From Duncaniella muris (GTDB taxonomy: Bacteria; Bacteroidota; Bacteroidia; Bacteroidales; Muribaculaceae), in NCBI RefSeq assembly GCF_003024805.1, contig NZ_PUEC01000004.1, forward strand, positions 62,001-126,000: DNA of 64,000 bases, written 5' to 3'. Both the position numbers and the translations under genes were made by a program. This document shows, piece by piece, positions 62,375-64,000 of this stretch. Each line of letters starts with the position of its first letter. Positions within the stretch are counted from its first letter, which is position 1. The notes below the pieces were generated by a model. The model searched no databases, was not told where the DNA came from, and worked only from the letters and a program-made list of their open reading frames with translations.

Positions 62375-63130
62375 ATGAGAAAAAATATCGTAGCAGGCAA
62401 CTGGAAAATGAACACCACGCTGCCCGAAGGAATCAAGCTCGCCGAAGAAGTCAATGCGGCTCTCGCCGGTGCCGAGCCCAAGTGCGACGTTGTCATCTGT
62501 GTTCCTTTCACTCACCTTGCATCAATCAATAATGTGATTGACAAAAACAAGCTTGGTCTTGGAGCTGAAAACTGCGCAGACCACAAATCAGGCGCATACA
62601 CCGGTGAAATTTCAGCCCCTATGGTTGCCTCGACAGGCGCTACCTATGTGATCCTCGGCCACTCGGAACGTCGTCAGTACTACGGCGAAACTTCTGAAAC
62701 TCTCCGTGAGAAAGTGCGTCTCGCCCTTGACAATAACCTCACCCCCATTTTTTGCATCGGTGAAGTTCTCGAACAGCGCGAAGACGGTAGCTTCTTCGAA
62801 GTAGTAAAAGCACAGATCGAGGAAGGCCTCTTCAACCTTGACGCTGAAGAATTCGGCAAAATCGTTCTCGCTTACGAGCCTGTATGGGCCATCGGAACCG
62901 GAAAAACCGCAACTGACGATCAGGCACAGGAGATGCATGCGTTCATCCGCAAGACTATCGCTGACAAGTACGGCAAGGAAGTCGCAGACAACACCTCGAT
63001 ACTCTATGGAGGCAGCTGCAAACCTTCAAACGCAGCCCAGCTTTTTGCCAAACCCGACGTAGATGGTGGCCTCATCGGTGGTGCCGCTCTTGAAGCAGCG
63101 TCATTTATGGGCATTGTAAATGCATTCTGA
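62375..63130 (+). CDS. tpiA: Triosephosphate isomerase
   Basis: TpiA interconverts dihydroxyacetone phosphate and glyceraldehyde-3-phosphate in glycolysis. The 251-residue TIM barrel has the catalytic lysine in GNWKMN, the histidine in [10 protein letters not shown], and the glutamate in [12 protein letters not shown], plus the C-terminal phosphate loop YGGSCKPSN and GGLIGGAAL. Codon use is smoother than its neighbours, as expected for a highly expressed gene. It precedes a SPOR protein and folE, an order I recall from other Bacteroidales. Confidence 0.97.
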   Translation: MRKNIVAGNWKMNTTLPEGIKLAEEVNAALAGAEPKCDVVICVPFTHLASINNVIDKNKLGLGAENCADHKSGAYTGEISAPMVASTGATYVILGHSERRQYYGETSETLREKVRLALDNNLTPIFCIGEVLEQREDGSFFEVVKAQIEEGLFNLDAEEFGKIVLAYEPVWAIGTGKTATDDQAQEMHAFIRKTIADKYGKEVADNTSILYGGSCKPSNAAQLFAKPDVDGGLIGGAALEAASFMGIVNAF

Positions 63131-63147
63131 TCAGATTTAAACATATA

Positions 63148-63205
63148 TTCCCGCACGTGATCTGAACGACTCTTGGCTCAATCATTTTCCGTGCGGGAAT
63201 TTCTA
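63148..63205 (+). terminator. Hairpin between tpiA and the SPOR gene
   Basis: TTCCCGCACG (63148-63157) pairs perfectly with CGTGCGGGAA (63190-63199), followed by a short T-rich stretch. The loop is 32 nt. A terminator or processing site of the tpiA mRNA. Confidence 0.6.
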
Positions 63206-63242
63206 CTTAACCCAATTACTCCGTCAAACAACACTATCAGCC

Positions 63243-63716
63243 ATGAAGAAAATCCTGCTTCCGCTTGTCGCATTGCTGACCGCTCCGGCAGCTATTGCTG
63301 AAACCGAGGTTGTGACCATTGTAGATCACATCACAAGCGGCACATCAAACGTCATCAATCAGCCGGAAGAGCTGCTGAAACGACTGCTCCCGGTCGAAGG
63401 TGTTGAAGAGGAGTCAAAAGAAGAAATCGCGCGTCCGGTCAACGGACGCATGGCCGGATTTCGGGTACAAGTGTTTAGCGACAACAACGCGCGTACCGCC
63501 AAAAATGAGGCACGCTCCAAACAACGCATCATATCATCCCGTTTTCCGCAGTATCAGACGTATGTCATGTACACATCTCCTTACTGGCGACTGAAAGTGG
63601 GAGATTTTCGCACCCAGCAGGATGCAAACGCTGCGGCCGATGAACTTCGCCGGGCATTTCCTGCCTACAGCAAAGAAATTCGCGTGGTGCGCGACCGCGT
63701 GACTGTACATGAATAA
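63243..63716 (+). CDS. Exported SPOR domain protein
   Basis: A 157-residue protein with a signal peptide (MKKILLPLVALLTAPAAIA), a short linker, and a C-terminal SPOR domain of about 75 residues beginning MAGFRVQVFSDNNARTA and continuing PYWRLKVGDFRTQQDANAA. SPOR domains bind glycan strands lacking stem peptides at the division septum. The protein therefore is probably periplasmic or at the cell wall. It is between tpiA and folE, 21 nt ahead of folE. Confidence 0.88.
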   Translation: MKKILLPLVALLTAPAAIAETEVVTIVDHITSGTSNVINQPEELLKRLLPVEGVEEESKEEIARPVNGRMAGFRVQVFSDNNARTAKNEARSKQRIISSRFPQYQTYVMYTSPYWRLKVGDFRTQQDANAAADELRRAFPAYSKEIRVVRDRVTVHE

Positions 63717-63737
63717 TAAACCACTCACAACAACACA

Positions 63738-64000
63738 ATGGCTGCTGAAATTAGTGACGAGACTATCCGGGAAATCGCATCCCACTACGAAGCTATACTG
63801 AAACTTTTAGGCGAAGACACTACCCGCGAGGGATTAGTCAAGACCCCCATGCGCGCGGCAAAAGCTATGGTTTATGCCACTCGCGGCTATCGACAAGACC
63901 CTGATGTCATTATCAATGATGCCGTTTTTTCATATGAAGGCTCTCGGATGGTAATCGTCAAGGATATCGAGTTTTATTCTCTGTGCGAACATCACATTCT
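63738..64000 (+). CDS. folE: GTP cyclohydrolase I, partial (C-terminus beyond window)
   Basis: FolE converts GTP to dihydroneopterin triphosphate, the first step of folate synthesis. About 87 codons are present: MAAEISDETIREIASHYEAI, a helix with LLGEDTTREGLVKTPMRAAK, and then VIVKDIEFYSLCEHHI, containing the zinc-binding Cys and His. The gene runs off the right edge, so the catalytic remainder is not visible. Together with folP it places two steps of folate synthesis in the window. Confidence 0.93.
   Translation, partial: MAAEISDETIREIASHYEAILKLLGEDTTREGLVKTPMRAAKAMVYATRGYRQDPDVIINDAVFSYEGSRMVIVKDIEFYSLCEHHI

Noticed and set aside
1-64000. tRNA, rRNA, CRISPR arrays, phage or defence islands
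   Set aside because: Read through all gene-free gaps on both strands and saw no cloverleaf, direct-repeat array or phage/defence gene; the ORFs are accounted for by the genes listed.

Overview
The window reads as a chromosomal segment of a gut-type Bacteroidales bacterium, most likely Muribaculaceae-like. The lineage call rests on gene content (DUF4924, DUF4286, DUF6377, TamL lipoprotein, PCMD-like protein, short CstA, CdaA next to FolP), on repeated promoter cores of the Bacteroidetes form TTG-N20-TAnnTTTG, and on AT-rich start regions without Shine-Dalgarno sequences. The family-level placement is an inference. I found no tRNA or rRNA gene, CRISPR array, prophage or complete insertion sequence. 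Most of the window is housekeeping.

Layout, left to right. 1-7.4 kb: the 5' part of mutS2 (minus), a secreted PepSY-like protein, tilS, a metal module (HMA-AraC regulator fusion and an SO_0444-type permease with its own HMA domain), and rmuC preceded by a tiny ORF. 7.6-14.4 kb: lipoate ligase followed by the whole glycine cleavage system (gcvT, gcvH, gcvPA, gcvPB, lpd). 14.4-18.9 kb: DUF4924, menD, and an overlapping pair made of a sugar-phosphate nucleotidyltransferase and a sugar kinase-RapZ fusion. 19-27.5 kb: rRNA/tRNA methyltransferases, radA, a PCMD-like protein, a CPBP protease, rlmD and an orphan flippase. 27.7-38.1 kb (minus): topB, a small exported protein, a cysteine-less redoxin, then tamL/tamB. 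38.3-42 kb: cdsA, a GH13 lipoprotein, a winged-helix protein and a GT2 glycosyltransferase. 42-53.3 kb (minus): ruvC/DUF4286/cstA, an NlpC/P60 hydrolase, tatD, a polyprenyl synthase, rnr, gyrB, cdaA and folP. 53.4-56.6 kb: a candidate small RNA, a DUF6377 sensor-regulator and purT. 56.7-62.2 kb: a two-gene module (a possible beta-grasp small protein and a 1677-residue DUF4132 protein). 62.3-64 kb: tpiA, a SPOR protein and the start of folE.

Genes that work together: LplA lipoylates GcvH and Lpd reoxidises it, so 7.6-14.4 kb is one self-contained glycine-to-C1 pathway; purT and folE are other one-carbon/purine-linked genes in the window. The kinase-RapZ fusion and its neighbour resemble an AmgK/MurU-like cell-wall sugar salvage pair. 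TamB and TamL form an envelope assembly pair.

The least ordinary items are: the DUF4132/small-protein pair; a complete but frameshifted minus-strand transcription unit at 25.5-25.87 kb; a promoter-to-terminator noncoding unit at 53.36-53.63 kb; a 161-bp MITE-like inverted repeat at 30.87-31.03 kb; a terminator-like hairpin abutting the redoxin start codon; and the kinase-RapZ and HMA-AraC fusions.
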